From Micromonospora chersina (GTDB lineage Bacteria; Actinomycetota; Actinomycetes; Mycobacteriales; Micromonosporaceae): 64,000 nt of DNA. The notes under the pieces are model-generated. The model was not told the DNA's origin and ran no database searches. It saw nothing but the letters and a program-made list of their open reading frames with translations. Below are positions 37,840-51,754 of this stretch, piece after piece. The translations under genes and the position numbers were made by a program. The DNA lies in the NCBI RefSeq assembly GCF_900091475.1, contig NZ_FMIB01000002.1, positions 1,798,001 through 1,862,000 of the forward strand, given 5' to 3'. Each line of letters starts with the position of its first letter. Within the stretch, counting starts at the first letter, position 1.

Positions 37840-39114
37840 TCAGCCCGCCTTGACCGCCGCCTCGATCCCGGCCGCGATCCGGGCCACGTCCGCGTCGTCG
37901 GTGACGTACGGGGGCATGGTGTAGACCAGGTCCCGGAACGGCCGCAACCAGACGCCCTGGCCGACGGCGGCGGCGGTCGCCCGCGGGATGTCCACCTCGT
38001 GGTCGAGCTGCACCACGCCGATGGCGCCCAGCACCCGCACGTCGGCCACTCCGGGGGTGCCGCGCAGCGGCTCCAGGCCGGCCCGCAGCCCGTCGGAGAT
38101 CCTCGCCACCCGCCCCGCCCAGTCGGAGTCGCGCAGGAGGCCCAGGGAGGCGTTGGCGACCGCGCAGGCGAGCGGGTTGCCCATGAAGGTCGGGCCGTGC
38201 GCCAGCACCCCGTCGGCGGAGATGGCGCGGGCCACCTCGGGGGTGCAGAGCGCCGCGGCAAGGGTGAGGTAGCCGCCGGTGAGCGCCTTGCCGACGCAGA
38301 GCACGTCGGGGGCGACACCGGCGTGCTCGGCGGCGAACATGGTGCCGGTCCGGCCGAAGCCGGTCGCGATCTCGTCGAAGACCAGCAGGATGCCGTGCGC
38401 CCAGGTCACCTCGCGCAGCACCCGCAGGTAGTGCGGGTGGTGGAACCGCATCCCGCCGGCGCCCTGCACCACCGGCTCCACGATCACCGCGGCCAACTCG
38501 TCCGCGTGCCGCTCCACCGCGTCCACGAGCGCCGCCTCGTACGCGGGGTCGGGTGGGGTGTCGAAGCCGGCCGGCGGCACCGGCGCGAACACCTGCCGGG
38601 GCAGCACGTCGCCCCAGAGGTGGTGCATGCCGCCCTCCGGGTCGCAGACGCTCATGGGGTGGAACGTGTCGCCGTGGTAGCCGCCCCGCCAGGTGCCCAG
38701 TCGGCGGCGTTCCGGCCGCCCCAGGGCCCGCTGGTACTGGAGGCACATCTTCACGGCCACCTCGACGCTGACCGAGCCGGAGTCGGCCAGGAAGACGTGC
38801 TCCAGGCCGTCCGGGGCCAGCTCCACCAGGGTCCGGGCCAGGCGTACGGCGGGCTCGTGGGTGAGGCCGCCGAACATCACGTGGCTCATCCGGCCGAGCT
38901 GGTCGGTGACGGCGGCGTCCAGGACCGGGTGCCGGTAGCCGTGGATCGCCGCCCACCAGGACGACATCCCGTCGACAAGCTCCCGCCCGTCAGCCAACCG
39001 CAGCCGCACCCCCTCGGCGCTCTCCACGAGATACGGCGGGCTGGCCGCCGGCAGCGCCGCGTAAGGATGCCAGACATGCCGCCGGTCAAGGGCAAGAATC
39101 TCGTCAGGCGTCAC
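37840..39114 (-). CDS. bioA: Adenosylmethionine-8-amino-7-oxononanoate aminotransferase
   Basis: PLP enzyme that makes 7,8-diaminopelargonate in biotin synthesis, 424 residues. [17 protein letters not shown] binds the cofactor phosphate, [17 protein letters not shown] holds the PLP aspartate, and [16 protein letters not shown] contains the Schiff-base lysine. [13 protein letters not shown] is typical of BioA. GTG at 39112-39114 follows AGGAAGGAG. No other bio gene is in the window; it is inserted between pyrD and pyrF. Confidence 0.94.
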   Translation of the reverse strand: MTPDEILALDRRHVWHPYAALPAASPPYLVESAEGVRLRLADGRELVDGMSSWWAAIHGYRHPVLDAAVTDQLGRMSHVMFGGLTHEPAVRLARTLVELAPDGLEHVFLADSGSVSVEVAVKMCLQYQRALGRPERRRLGTWRGGYHGDTFHPMSVCDPEGGMHHLWGDVLPRQVFAPVPPAGFDTPPDPAYEAALVDAVERHADELAAVIVEPVVQGAGGMRFHHPHYLRVLREVTWAHGILLVFDEIATGFGRTGTMFAAEHAGVAPDVLCVGKALTGGYLTLAAALCTPEVARAISADGVLAHGPTFMGNPLACAVANASLGLLRDSDWAGRVARISDGLRAGLEPLRGTPGVADVRVLGAIGVVQLDHEVDIPRATAAAVGQGVWLRPFRDLVYTMPPYVTDDADVARIAAGIEAAVKAG

Positions 39115-39138
39115 GATCTCTCCTTCCTCCCCTCTCCC

Positions 39139-39211
39139 CGCGATCTTGCAGTTCCGGCCCCTGGCCCGACCGGATTGACCGGTGTGCCGGGGCGGTAACT
39201 GCAAGATCGCG
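39139..39211. repeat. Interrupted palindromic intergenic element
   Basis: Perfect 15-bp arms CGCGATCTTGCAGTT (39139-39153) and AACTGCAAGATCGCG (39197-39211) enclose a partly self-complementary centre (CCGGCCCC with GGGGCGG). It lies between pyrD and bioA. From memory similar arms occur between genes in Micromonospora genomes; this has not been checked. Could act as terminator or as a REP-like mobile palindrome. Confidence 0.65.
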
Positions 39212-39224
39212 TGTAGGTGGGGGG

Positions 39225-40241
39225 TCAGCGCCGGGCGGCCGCCCGCGCGGCTGCCCGGACCAGGGTTGGGCCGCGGTAGATGAAGCCGGTGTAGAGCTGG
39301 ATCAGGCTCGCGCCGGCGTCGAACATGCGGGCCGCGTCGTTCGGGTCGAGGATGCCGCCGACGCCGATCACCGGCAGCCGGCCGCCGGTCTCCCGGTGCA
39401 CGAAGGCGACCACCTCGCGGGCGCGGGCGGCCAGCGGGCGGCCGGACAGGCCGCCGGTCTCCGCGCCCCGCGCCCGGTCGGCCGGGGCGAGCCCGTCGCG
39501 GGCCAGCGTGGTGTTGGTGGCGATCACCCCGGCCGCGCCGCGGTCGAGGCAGACCTCCAGCAGCTCGGCGATCGCCGGCTCGGTGAGGTCGGGGGCGATC
39601 TTCACGAGCACCGGCTTCTCCCCCACCAGGGCCGACAGCAGCGCGTCCAGGTGGGACCGGTCCTGAAGGGACCGCAGCCCCGGGGTGTTCGGTGAGGACA
39701 CGTTGACCGCGAAGTAGTCCCCGTGCCCCTTCAGCGCGCGGTAGGAGGCCAGGTAGTCCTCGACGGCCCCGTCCAGCGGGGTCACCTTGGACTTGCCGAG
39801 CGAGATGCCCAGCGGCACGCCGATCGGGCGTGGCAGCGCCGCCAGCCGGGCCGCGAGGGCCTCCGCGCCGGCGTTGTTGAAGCCCATCCGGTTGACCACG
39901 GCCTCGCTGTCGCGCAGCCGGAACAGCCGGGGCCGGGGGTTGCCCGGCTGGGCGTGCGCGGTGACGGTGCCGACCTCGACGAAGCCGAAGCCCAGCGCCG
40001 GCCACGCCGGCAGCGCCACCCCGTTCTTGTCCATCCCGGCGGCCAGCCCCACCGGGTTCGGGAAGTCCACCCCGAACACGGTCCGCGGCGCCGCCCGGAA
40101 GTAGCGCGCCCGCAGCGCCCGGAGCACGGAAGCCCGGCGGGACACCGAGGCCAGCCGCTCCAACGTCCACTCGTGCGCCGCCTCGGCGTCCCCGCCGCCG
40201 ATCCCGAACAAGCGAGGCCGCACGACCTTCTCGAAGATCAC
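39225..40241 (-). CDS. pyrD: Dihydroorotate dehydrogenase (class 2, quinone)
   Basis: Membrane-associated FMN enzyme oxidising dihydroorotate, 338 residues. The N-terminal helix pair [20 protein letters not shown] is the quinone-tunnel extension of class 2. [16 protein letters not shown] binds [13 protein letters not shown] supports the catalytic Ser, and [29 protein letters not shown] is the phosphate site. GTG start. Flanked on both sides by palindromic elements, so it may be its own unit within the pyr cluster. Confidence 0.96.
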   Translation of the reverse strand: MIFEKVVRPRLFGIGGGDAEAAHEWTLERLASVSRRASVLRALRARYFRAAPRTVFGVDFPNPVGLAAGMDKNGVALPAWPALGFGFVEVGTVTAHAQPGNPRPRLFRLRDSEAVVNRMGFNNAGAEALAARLAALPRPIGVPLGISLGKSKVTPLDGAVEDYLASYRALKGHGDYFAVNVSSPNTPGLRSLQDRSHLDALLSALVGEKPVLVKIAPDLTEPAIAELLEVCLDRGAAGVIATNTTLARDGLAPADRARGAETGGLSGRPLAARAREVVAFVHRETGGRLPVIGVGGILDPNDAARMFDAGASLIQLYTGFIYRGPTLVRAAARAAARR

Positions 40242-40264
40242 GCCGCACCCACCCCGGCCGCGGT

Positions 40265-40319
40265 GACCATGAGGTTGGCGGCGAGGTCGATCTCCTCGAC
40301 CGCCGCCAACCTCATGGTC
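40265..40319. repeat. Long palindromic hairpin between carB and pyrD
   Basis: Perfect 18-bp arms GACCATGAGGTTGGCGGC (40265-40282) and GCCGCCAACCTCATGGTC (40302-40319), with an inner 6-bp stem GGTCGA/TCGACC and a two-base bulge. It lies 20 bp past the carB stop and is a strong terminator candidate. As with 39139-39211, I recall related palindromes from Micromonospora intergenic DNA. Confidence 0.68.
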
Positions 40320-40338
40320 GACGGGGTGAACCGGGGGG

Positions 40339-43678
<3,340 letters not shown>

Positions 43679-43686
<8 letters not shown>

Positions 43687-44857
43687 TCTTTCCGCCTTCG
43701 ATGAGCTCGGCGAAGCGGTCGAAGAGGTAGTCCGCGTCGTGCGGGCCGGCCGCCGCCTCCGGGTGGTACTGGACGGTGAAGGCGGGCACGTCCTTGGCCC
43801 GCAGCCCCTCGACCACGTTGTCATTGAGGCAGACATGGGACACCTGGACGCCGCCGAACTCGGTCTCGATCACCTGGTCGGGGACGACGACCTCGGGCCT
43901 ACGGCCCGAGACCTGGACCGCACTGAGCTCCTGTTCGCGGCCCGGCCAGGCGACCGCGAAGCCGTGGTTGTGGCTGGTCACCTCGACCTTGCCGGTGGCC
44001 CGGTCGAGCACCGGCTGGTTGATGCCGCGGTGGCCGTACCCCAGCTTGTAGGTGCCGAAGCCCAGCGCCCGGCCGAGGATCTGGCTGCCGAAGCAGATGC
44101 CGAACAGCGGGATCCGCCGGCCCAGCACCTCCCGCGCCAGCGCGACCGGCCCCTCGGCGGTGGCCGGGTCGCCCGGCCCCGGCGAGAAGAAGACCGCGTC
44201 CGCGCCGGTGGCCAGCAGGTCCTCGATCGAGGAGCCGGCGGGCAGCACGTGGGTGGTGACGCCGCGGGCGGCGAGCCGGCGAGGCACGTTGCGCTTGATG
44301 CCCAGGTCCAGGGCCGCGACGGTGAAGCGGTGCTCACCGACCGCCTCGACGACGTACGGCTTGTCGGTGGTCACCTCGGCGGAGAGGTCCGCGCCGACCA
44401 TCTGCGGCGCGTGGCGGACCCGGTCGAGCAGCGCCGCCGGGTCGTCGTCGACGCTGGAGATGCCGACCCGCATGGCGCCGCGCTCGCGCAGGTGCCGGGT
44501 GAGCGCCCGGGTGTCGACACCGCTGATGCCGACCACACCCTCGGCGGCGAGCCGGTCCTCCAGGCCGCCGGTGGCCCGCCAGTTGGAGCCGATGCGGGCC
44601 GGGTCGCGCACCACGTAACCGGCCACCCAGATCCGGCCGGACTCGTCGTCCTCGCCGTTGACCCCGGTGTTGCCGATGTGCGGCGCGGTCTGCACCACCA
44701 CCTGCCGGTGGTAGGAGGGGTCGGTGAGGGTCTCCTGGTAGCCGGTCATGCCGGTGTTGAAGACCGCCTCACCGAAGGTCTCCCCGACGCTGCCGTACGC
44801 CTCGCCGTGGAACGTGCGCCCGTCCTCCAGGACGAGAATCGCCGATCGCCTCTTCAC
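43679..44857 (-). CDS. carA: Carbamoyl-phosphate synthase small (glutaminase) subunit
   Basis: Supplies ammonia from glutamine to CarB; 392 residues. The class I amidotransferase triad is visible: Cys in [15 protein letters not shown], His and Glu in [12 protein letters not shown]. The N-terminal half ([14 protein letters not shown]) interacts with CarB. GTG at 44855-44857 overlaps the pyrC stop (GTGA). Confidence 0.96.
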
Positions 44858-46131
44858 TTGACAGCCTTTCCGTCCAGGACCGTCGGCTCGCCGCGCAGGA
44901 AGGTCGCCACGATGCGACCCGGCAGCGTCATGCGGGCGTACGGGGTGTTGCGACTGCGACTGGCCAGTTCCGCCGGCTCGATCACGCGGCGGGCGGCGGG
45001 GTCCACCAGGGTCAGGTTGGCCGGCACGCCGGGGGCCGGGTCGAGGCCGTGGGTGTCCAGCCCGGCGATCCGGGCCGGGGCGCGGGACATCCGCTCGGCG
45101 ATCAGGTCCCACTGGGGCCCGAGCACGTCCAGCGCGATGGAGAGCGCCGTCTCCAGACCGAGCATGCCCGGCCGGGCGTACGCCCACTCGCACTCCTTGT
45201 CCTCCACGGCGTGCGGCGCGTGGTCGGTGGCGACGATGTCGATCACGCCGTCGGCCAGGGCCGCCCGCAGCGCGGCGACGTCGGCCGCGGTGCGCAGCGG
45301 CGGGTTGACCTTGTAGACCGGGTCGTAGGTGGTCGCCTTCTCGTCGGTCAGCAGCAGGTGGTGCGGGGTCACCTCGGCGGTGACCTTCACCCCGCGCGCC
45401 TTGGCGTGCCGCAGCACCTCGACGCTGCCGGCCGTGGAGACGTGGCAGATGTGCAGGCGGCTGCCCACGTGCTCGGCCAGCAGCACGTCGCGGGCGATGA
45501 TCGCCTCCTCGGCGACCGCCGGCCAGCCGGTCAGCCCGAGGCGGGTGGAGACCTCGCCCTCGTGCATCTGCGCGCCCTCGGTGAGCCGGGGCTCCTCGGC
45601 GTGCTGGGCGATCACCCCGTCGAACGCCTTGACGTATTCCAACGCCCGGCGCATGAGCTTCGGGTCGGCGACGCAGTGCCCGTCGTCGGAGAAGATCCGC
45701 ACGCGGGCCGCCGAGTCGGCCATGGCGCCCAGCTCGGCCAGGCGCTCGCCGGCCAGGCCGACGGTGACCGCGCCGATGGGCTGCACGTCGACCAGCCCGG
45801 CCTCCCGGCCGAGCCGCCAGACCTGCTCGACCACGCCGGCCGTGTCCGCCACCGGCGAGGTGTTCGCCATGGCGCACACCGCGGTGTAGCCGCCGAGCGC
45901 CGCCGCCCGGGAGCCGGACTCGACGGTCTCGGCGTCCTCCCGGCCCGGCTCGCGCAGATGGGTGTGCAGGTCGACGAGGCCGGGCAGGGCCACCAGGCCG
46001 GTGGCGTCGAGCACCGTGGCCCCCGGCGCGGTCAGCCCGGCGCCGGTCTCGGCCACGACGCCGTCGCGGATCAGCAGGTCGGTCGGCGCGCCGCCGACCA
46101 CACTCACGTTCCTGATCAGGTACGCGGTCAC
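44854..46131 (-). CDS. pyrC: Dihydroorotase
   Basis: Zinc amidohydrolase closing carbamoyl-aspartate, 425 residues, class I type. [14 protein letters not shown] carries the first metal histidines, [12 protein letters not shown] and [12 protein letters not shown] further metal-site histidines, and [10 protein letters not shown] the catalytic Asp. GTG overlaps the pyrB stop (GTGA). Confidence 0.96.
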   Translation of the reverse strand: MTAYLIRNVSVVGGAPTDLLIRDGVVAETGAGLTAPGATVLDATGLVALPGLVDLHTHLREPGREDAETVESGSRAAALGGYTAVCAMANTSPVADTAGVVEQVWRLGREAGLVDVQPIGAVTVGLAGERLAELGAMADSAARVRIFSDDGHCVADPKLMRRALEYVKAFDGVIAQHAEEPRLTEGAQMHEGEVSTRLGLTGWPAVAEEAIIARDVLLAEHVGSRLHICHVSTAGSVEVLRHAKARGVKVTAEVTPHHLLLTDEKATTYDPVYKVNPPLRTAADVAALRAALADGVIDIVATDHAPHAVEDKECEWAYARPGMLGLETALSIALDVLGPQWDLIAERMSRAPARIAGLDTHGLDPAPGVPANLTLVDPAARRVIEPAELASRSRNTPYARMTLPGRIVATFLRGEPTVLDGKAVK

Positions 46132-47054
46132 CGGTTGTTCCCTCCGAGCAGCAGGTAGAGGACGGCCATCCGCACGGAGACCCCGTTGGCGACCTGTTCG
46201 ACGATGGTGGAGCGGGGCGAGTCGGCCACCTCGGGCGTGATCTCCATCCCCCGGTTCATCGGGCCGGGGTGCATGACGATCGCGTGCTCGGGCAGCCGGC
46301 GCATCCGCGGGCCGTCCAGCCCGTAGCGGCGGGCGTACTCGCGGGCCGAGGGGAAGTAGGAGTCGTTCATCCGCTCCCGCTGCACCCGCAGCATCATCAC
46401 CACGTCCACACCCGGAAGAACGGTGTCGAGGTCGTAGGAGACGTCGGTGCCGGGGGCGAGCGCGGGTGAGATGTCGACCGGGATGAGGGTCGGCGGGCCG
46501 ACCAGGGTGACCTTCGCGCCGAGCGTGGAGAGCAGCAGCACGTTGGAGCGGGCCACCCGGGAGTGCAGCACGTCGCCGACGATCGCCACGTGCAGGCCGT
46601 CCAGGCGGCCCAGCCGGGAGCGCATCGTGTAGGCGTCGAGCAGCGCCTGGGTGGGGTGCTCGTGGGTGCCGTCGCCGGCGTTGACCACCGAGCCGTCGAC
46701 CCAGTTGGCCAGCCGGTGCGGGGCGCCGGAGGCGGGGTGCCGGACGACCACCGCGTCGGCGCCCATGGCCTGGAGGGTGAGCGCGGTGTCCTTCAGGCTC
46801 TCCCCCTTGGCCACGCTGGAGCCCTTGGCGGAGAAGTTGATCACGTCGGCGCTGAGCCGCTTCGCGGCCGCCTCGAAGGAGATCCGGGTGCGGGTGGAGT
46901 CCTCGTAGAAGAGGTTGACCACGGTCCGGCCGCGCAGCGCGGGCAGCTTCTTGACCTCGCGCCCGGCCACGGTGGCCATCTCGGCCGCGGTGTCCAGGAT
47001 CTCGGTGGCGGTGGCCGCGTCGAGGTCGGCCCCGGAGAGCAGGTGACGGATCAT
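46128..47054 (-). CDS. pyrB: Aspartate carbamoyltransferase catalytic subunit
   Basis: First committed step of pyrimidine synthesis, 308 residues. [21 protein letters not shown] is the carbamoyl phosphate motif, [14 protein letters not shown] follows, and [12 protein letters not shown] closes the active site. No pyrI regulatory subunit is present. ATG overlaps the pyrR stop (ATGA). Confidence 0.97.
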   Translation of the reverse strand: MIRHLLSGADLDAATATEILDTAAEMATVAGREVKKLPALRGRTVVNLFYEDSTRTRISFEAAAKRLSADVINFSAKGSSVAKGESLKDTALTLQAMGADAVVVRHPASGAPHRLANWVDGSVVNAGDGTHEHPTQALLDAYTMRSRLGRLDGLHVAIVGDVLHSRVARSNVLLLSTLGAKVTLVGPPTLIPVDISPALAPGTDVSYDLDTVLPGVDVVMMLRVQRERMNDSYFPSAREYARRYGLDGPRMRRLPEHAIVMHPGPMNRGMEITPEVADSPRSTIVEQVANGVSVRMAVLYLLLGGNNR

Positions 47055-47632
47055 GAGGTGCCTCCGTGCAGCCGGACCTCGTCGGCCCCGTCGGTCTCGG
47101 CCAGGGTGACCTTGACGTTCTCGGCGAGCGCGGTGGGGATGTTCTTGCCGACGTAGTCGGCGCGGATCGGCAGTTGGCGGTGCCCCCGGTCGACCAGGAC
47201 GGCGAGCTGGACCGAGGCCGGGCGGCCGACGTCGGACAGCGCGTCGAGGGCGGCCCGCACGGTGCGGCCGGAGAAGAGCACGTCGTCGACGAGGATCACC
47301 CGGCGGCCGTCGATCCCTCCCGGGGGCAGGTCGGTGGGTCCGACCGCGCGGGTGGCGTTCCGGCGCAGGTCGTCGCGGTAGAGCGTGATGTCGAGCACGC
47401 CGACCGGGACGGTCACGTCCTCGAAGGTGCTGATCCGGGCGGCGAGGCGCCGCGCGAGCGGGACGCCGCGGGTGGGGATGCCGAGCAGCACGGTGTCGGC
47501 GGCGCCCTGGGTCTTCTCCAGGATCTGGTGGGCGATGCGGTCGACCACCCGCGACACGTCGGCGGCGGTGAGGATCACCTTCACCGAGGGTTGTCGCGGC
47601 GGCGACGGGTGGGCAGCCGGTGGGTAGGCCAC
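47051..47632 (-). CDS. pyrR: Pyrimidine operon regulator PyrR
   Basis: RNA-binding regulator with uracil phosphoribosyltransferase fold, 193 residues. [21 protein letters not shown] is the PRPP-binding motif. In mycobacteria PyrR represses translation of its own operon by binding the leader. The GTG at 47632 follows AAGGAGGT at ideal spacing and is preferred over a GTG eight codons upstream that lies within the putative PyrR-binding hairpin. First gene of pyrR-B-C-carA-carB. Confidence 0.95.
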   Translation of the reverse strand: MAYPPAAHPSPPRQPSVKVILTAADVSRVVDRIAHQILEKTQGAADTVLLGIPTRGVPLARRLAARISTFEDVTVPVGVLDITLYRDDLRRNATRAVGPTDLPPGGIDGRRVILVDDVLFSGRTVRAALDALSDVGRPASVQLAVLVDRGHRQLPIRADYVGKNIPTALAENVKVTLAETDGADEVRLHGGTS

Positions 47633-47646
47633 GGCGGACCTCCTTC

Positions 47647-47664
47647 CCCGCCTCACGGGACGGG
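47647..47664 (-). promoter_or_regulatory. Candidate PyrR-binding loop at the pyrR ribosome binding site
   Basis: On the minus strand CCCGTC (47664-47659) pairs with GGCGGG (47652-47647), with one G-U pair, around the hexaloop CCGTGA. The PyrR-binding consensus hexaloop in Bacillus is CNGNGA, which this matches fully. AAGGAGGT, the pyrR Shine-Dalgarno, follows within a few bases, so PyrR-UMP binding could block translation, as shown for mycobacterial pyr operons. Confidence 0.65.
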
Positions 47665-47835
47665 TCGTTAAAGGACGTCTGGTAGACCGGGCGGGCCGCG
47701 GAGGGCCCGGACCGGGGCTTCACGCCACGTTACCAGCGGTCACCGGGTGGACCGCCGCCGGTCCTGACCAGCGGGTCAGCGTGGAGAAATGCGGACAAGC
47801 CGTACGCCCTCCCCAACTGGGGTCGTCACCAACAC

Positions 47836-47864
47836 TTGACCCCGTGTCGCAATCCCCGTACCGT
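47836..47864 (+). promoter_or_regulatory. bldD promoter with candidate BldD box
   Basis: TTGACC (47836-47841), a 17-base spacer and TACCGT (47859-47864) form a credible housekeeping promoter 54 bp before bldD. TTGACCCCGTGTCGC (47836-47850) also partly matches the BldD operator pattern (TnACnC-GnGTnA), overlapping the -35 box. This would fit the autorepression known in Streptomyces. Confidence 0.5.
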
Positions 47865-47917
47865 CACGCTCCGTAGCGATAGCTGGGAGAACCCCGAGCA
47901 GCACTGGGAGTGTCCGA

Positions 47918-48406
47918 ATGCCCTCTGAATACGCCAAGTCGCTGGGCGCCCGCCTGCGCTCCATCCGCCAGCAGCAGGGCCTGTCCCTGCAGGGGGTGGA
48001 GGAGAAGTCGAACGGGCGGTGGAAGGCCGTGGTGGTCGGCTCGTACGAGCGCGGCGACCGGGCCGTCACCGTGTCCCGCCTGGCGGAGCTGGCCGACTTC
48101 TACCGCGTTCCCGTCTCGGAGCTGCTGCCCGACGGCAGCGGGGTGCGCCACGAGCCCACCAGCAAGATCGTTCTCGACCTGGAGCGGCTCTACGACGAGG
48201 CCTCCGAGGACCTCGCCTACGTCGCCCGGTACGCCCGCGCCATCCAGCAGCAGCGCGGCGACTACAACGGCCGGGTGCTCTCCATCCGCGCCGACGACCT
48301 GCGCGCCCTCGCGATCGTCTACGACGCCTCGCCGTCGGGCCTGATCGAGCGGCTCACCGAGCACGGTGTGCTGGTCGCCGACCCGCGGGCGTTCTTCGCG
48401 TCCTGA
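47918..48406 (+). CDS. bldD: Developmental regulator BldD (c-di-GMP-responsive)
   Basis: Master repressor of sporulation genes in actinomycetes, 162 residues. The N-terminal helix-turn-helix (MPSEYAKSLGARLRSIRQQQG to about 70) binds DNA. The C-terminal domain has the c-di-GMP signature RGD-X8-RxxD: Arg113-Gly-Asp115 and Arg124 to Asp127. A tetramer of c-di-GMP bridges two BldD subunits to allow DNA binding in Streptomyces. Diverges from the pyr operon. Confidence 0.96.
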   Translation: MPSEYAKSLGARLRSIRQQQGLSLQGVEEKSNGRWKAVVVGSYERGDRAVTVSRLAELADFYRVPVSELLPDGSGVRHEPTSKIVLDLERLYDEASEDLAYVARYARAIQQQRGDYNGRVLSIRADDLRALAIVYDASPSGLIERLTEHGVLVADPRAFFAS

Positions 48407-48416
48407 CCCGCTCGAC

Positions 48417-48452
48417 ACGAAGGGCCCGCGCCGTTCGGCGCGGGCCCTTCGT
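48417..48452. terminator. Bidirectional terminator between bldD and nusB
   Basis: A 17-bp perfect stem (ACGAAGGGCCCGCGCCG and its complement) around a two-base TT loop. It separates the convergent bldD and nusB genes. Confidence 0.9.
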
Positions 48453-48467
48453 CGTGTGCCGGGTGGT

Positions 48468-48902
48468 TCAGCGGGTGGCGTACTCGGCGATGCGGCCGAG
48501 GATGCCGTTGAGGAAGCGCGGCGAGTCGTCGGTCGACATCTGGCGGGCCAGCTCGACGGCCTCGCTGATCGCCACCGCGTCGTCGATCTCGTCGACGTAG
48601 AGCAGCTCGTAGACCGCGATGCGGGCCAGGTTGCGGTCGACGACCGGCATCCGGTCCAGCGTCCACCCCTCGGCGTAGCTGGCGATCACCTCGTCGATCC
48701 GGTCCAGGTGCGCCGCGACGCCCTCGACCAGGCTCACCGCGTAGCCCACGTGCTCCGGGCGGGGCTTCTCGATCCGCTCCAGATAGCCGGCGAGCACCTC
48801 CACGGGCGGCCGGTCCCGCAGGTCGGCCTCGAAGAGCACGTCCAGCGCCCGCTTGCGCGCCTTGCGGCGCGCCGGCATCTGCTGCTTGGGACCCTCGGCC
48901 AT
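48468..48902 (-). CDS. nusB: Transcription antitermination factor NusB
   Basis: All-helical RNA-binding protein, 144 residues, part of the rRNA antitermination complex with NusE. ARKRALDVLFEADLRDRPP and FLNGILGRIAEY are characteristic. Its start shares a base with the efp stop (TGATG). Confidence 0.95.
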   Translation of the reverse strand: MAEGPKQQMPARRKARKRALDVLFEADLRDRPPVEVLAGYLERIEKPRPEHVGYAVSLVEGVAAHLDRIDEVIASYAEGWTLDRMPVVDRNLARIAVYELLYVDEIDDAVAISEAVELARQMSTDDSPRFLNGILGRIAEYATR

Positions 48903-49459
48903 CAGGCTCGGCCGAGGTAACGGCCGTCGCGGGTGTCGACCTTGATCTTCTCGCCGGTGGTGATGAAGAGCGGCACCTGGACGGTCGCGCCGGTCTCGAC
49001 GGTGGCCGGCTTGTTGCCGCCGGTCGACCGGTCGCCCTGCAGGCCCGGCTCGGTGTAGGTGATCTCCAGCACGACCGAGGTCGGCAGCTCGATGTAGAGC
49101 GGCACGCCCTCGTGGGTGGCGACGGTGGCCTCGGCCTCCGGGAGGAGGTAGTTGGCCGCCTCGCCGACGGTGCCGCCGGGGACGGTGATCTGGTCGAACG
49201 TCTCCAGGTCCATGAAGACGTAGTCCTCGCCGTCGGCGTAGAGGTACTGCATGGTGCGCTTGTCGACGGTCGCGGTCTCGACCTTGGTGCCCGCGTTGAA
49301 GGTCTTGTCGACCACCTTGCCGGACAGCACATTCTTCAGCGTGGTACGCACGAACGCACCGCCCTTACCGGGCTTGACGTGCTGGAACTCGACGACGGCC
49401 CACAGCTCGCCGTCGAGGTTGAGTACCAGGCCGTTCTTGAGGTCGTTGGTGGTGGCCAT
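48902..49459 (-). CDS. efp: Elongation factor P
   Basis: Rescues ribosomes stalled on polyproline. The 185 residues form three beta-barrel domains. The domain I tip loop [10 protein letters not shown] places Lys32 at the position that enters the peptidyl-transferase centre. The loop has no flanking prolines of the kind seen in Corynebacterium-type unmodified factors beyond one Pro, so its modification state is open. Proline-rich proteins such as the one at 60510 would be clients. Confidence 0.96.
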   Translation of the reverse strand: MATTNDLKNGLVLNLDGELWAVVEFQHVKPGKGGAFVRTTLKNVLSGKVVDKTFNAGTKVETATVDKRTMQYLYADGEDYVFMDLETFDQITVPGGTVGEAANYLLPEAEATVATHEGVPLYIELPTSVVLEITYTEPGLQGDRSTGGNKPATVETGATVQVPLFITTGEKIKVDTRDGRYLGRA

Positions 49460-49587
49460 TTCCTGCCTTGATCATCAATTGGCGGACAGACCTGTGAAGT
49501 CTACTAGCTGTGTCGAACCGGGGCCGCCGCGCTGAGCGCCGGCCACCGCCTACCGGCCCGGATCACCCGCCCCGGACGTGCCGAACG

Positions 49588-51158
<1,571 letters not shown>

Positions 51159-51168
51159 TCACCGATGT

Positions 51169-51196
51169 TTGACGGGACGGGTGCGGGCAGTAACGG
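51169..51196 (+). promoter_or_regulatory. Candidate promoter of the DUF2243-CtaG pair
   Basis: TTGACG (51169-51174), a 16-base spacer and TAACGG (51191-51196), 33 bp before the DUF2243 start. The 137-bp interval must also hold a divergent promoter for aroB, which I could not pick out. Confidence 0.45.
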
Positions 51197-51229
51197 TGGG
51201 ACGAAACCCCCAACGGCGGAGGTGCGGGC

Positions 51230-51754
51230 ATGAACCGACCAGCCATCGACGGCGCGGACATCCGGGTGCCGGCCACGATCCTCGGAGTGGGGCTGGGCGG
51301 CTTCGCCGACGGCATCCTGCTCCACCAGTTGCTCCAGTGGCACCACATGCTGAGCAGCACCGACAGCGACCGGCTCGGGATCAAGCCGTACCCGGTCGAC
51401 ACCGTGCCCGGGTTGCAGATGAACACCGTCTGGGACGGGCTGTTCCACACCGTCACCTGGGTGGCGGTGCTCACCGGCCTGGCGCTGCTCTACGCCCGGG
51501 TCACCCGGTCCCGCGGCCGGCTGTGGCGCTCCCCCGCGCTGTGGGGCTGGGCGCTTGTCGGCTGGGGCCTGTTCAACCTGGTCGAGGGGATCGTCGACCA
51601 CCAGATCCTCGGCATCCACCACGTGCACGGCGGCCCGCACCAGCTCTGGTGGGACCTCGGCTTCCTGGCCCTCGGCGCGGTCCTCGTCGTGGTCGGCTGG
51701 GCGGTGCAGCGGCGGGCCGCCGTCGTCGACCTCTGCGCCCCGGAGCGGCGGTGA
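51230..51754 (+). CDS. DUF2243 membrane protein
   Basis: A 174-residue protein with four predicted membrane helices, belonging to the DUF2243 family, function unknown. Several conserved histidines sit near helix ends (LLHQLLQWHHML, GLFHTVTW, IVDHQILGIHHVHGG), suggestive of heme or metal binding. Coupled by GTGA to a CtaG-type protein, a pairing I recall from other actinobacteria, which hints at a role in oxidase assembly or copper handling. Confidence 0.8.
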   Translation: MNRPAIDGADIRVPATILGVGLGGFADGILLHQLLQWHHMLSSTDSDRLGIKPYPVDTVPGLQMNTVWDGLFHTVTWVAVLTGLALLYARVTRSRGRLWRSPALWGWALVGWGLFNLVEGIVDHQILGIHHVHGGPHQLWWDLGFLALGAVLVVVGWAVQRRAAVVDLCAPERR

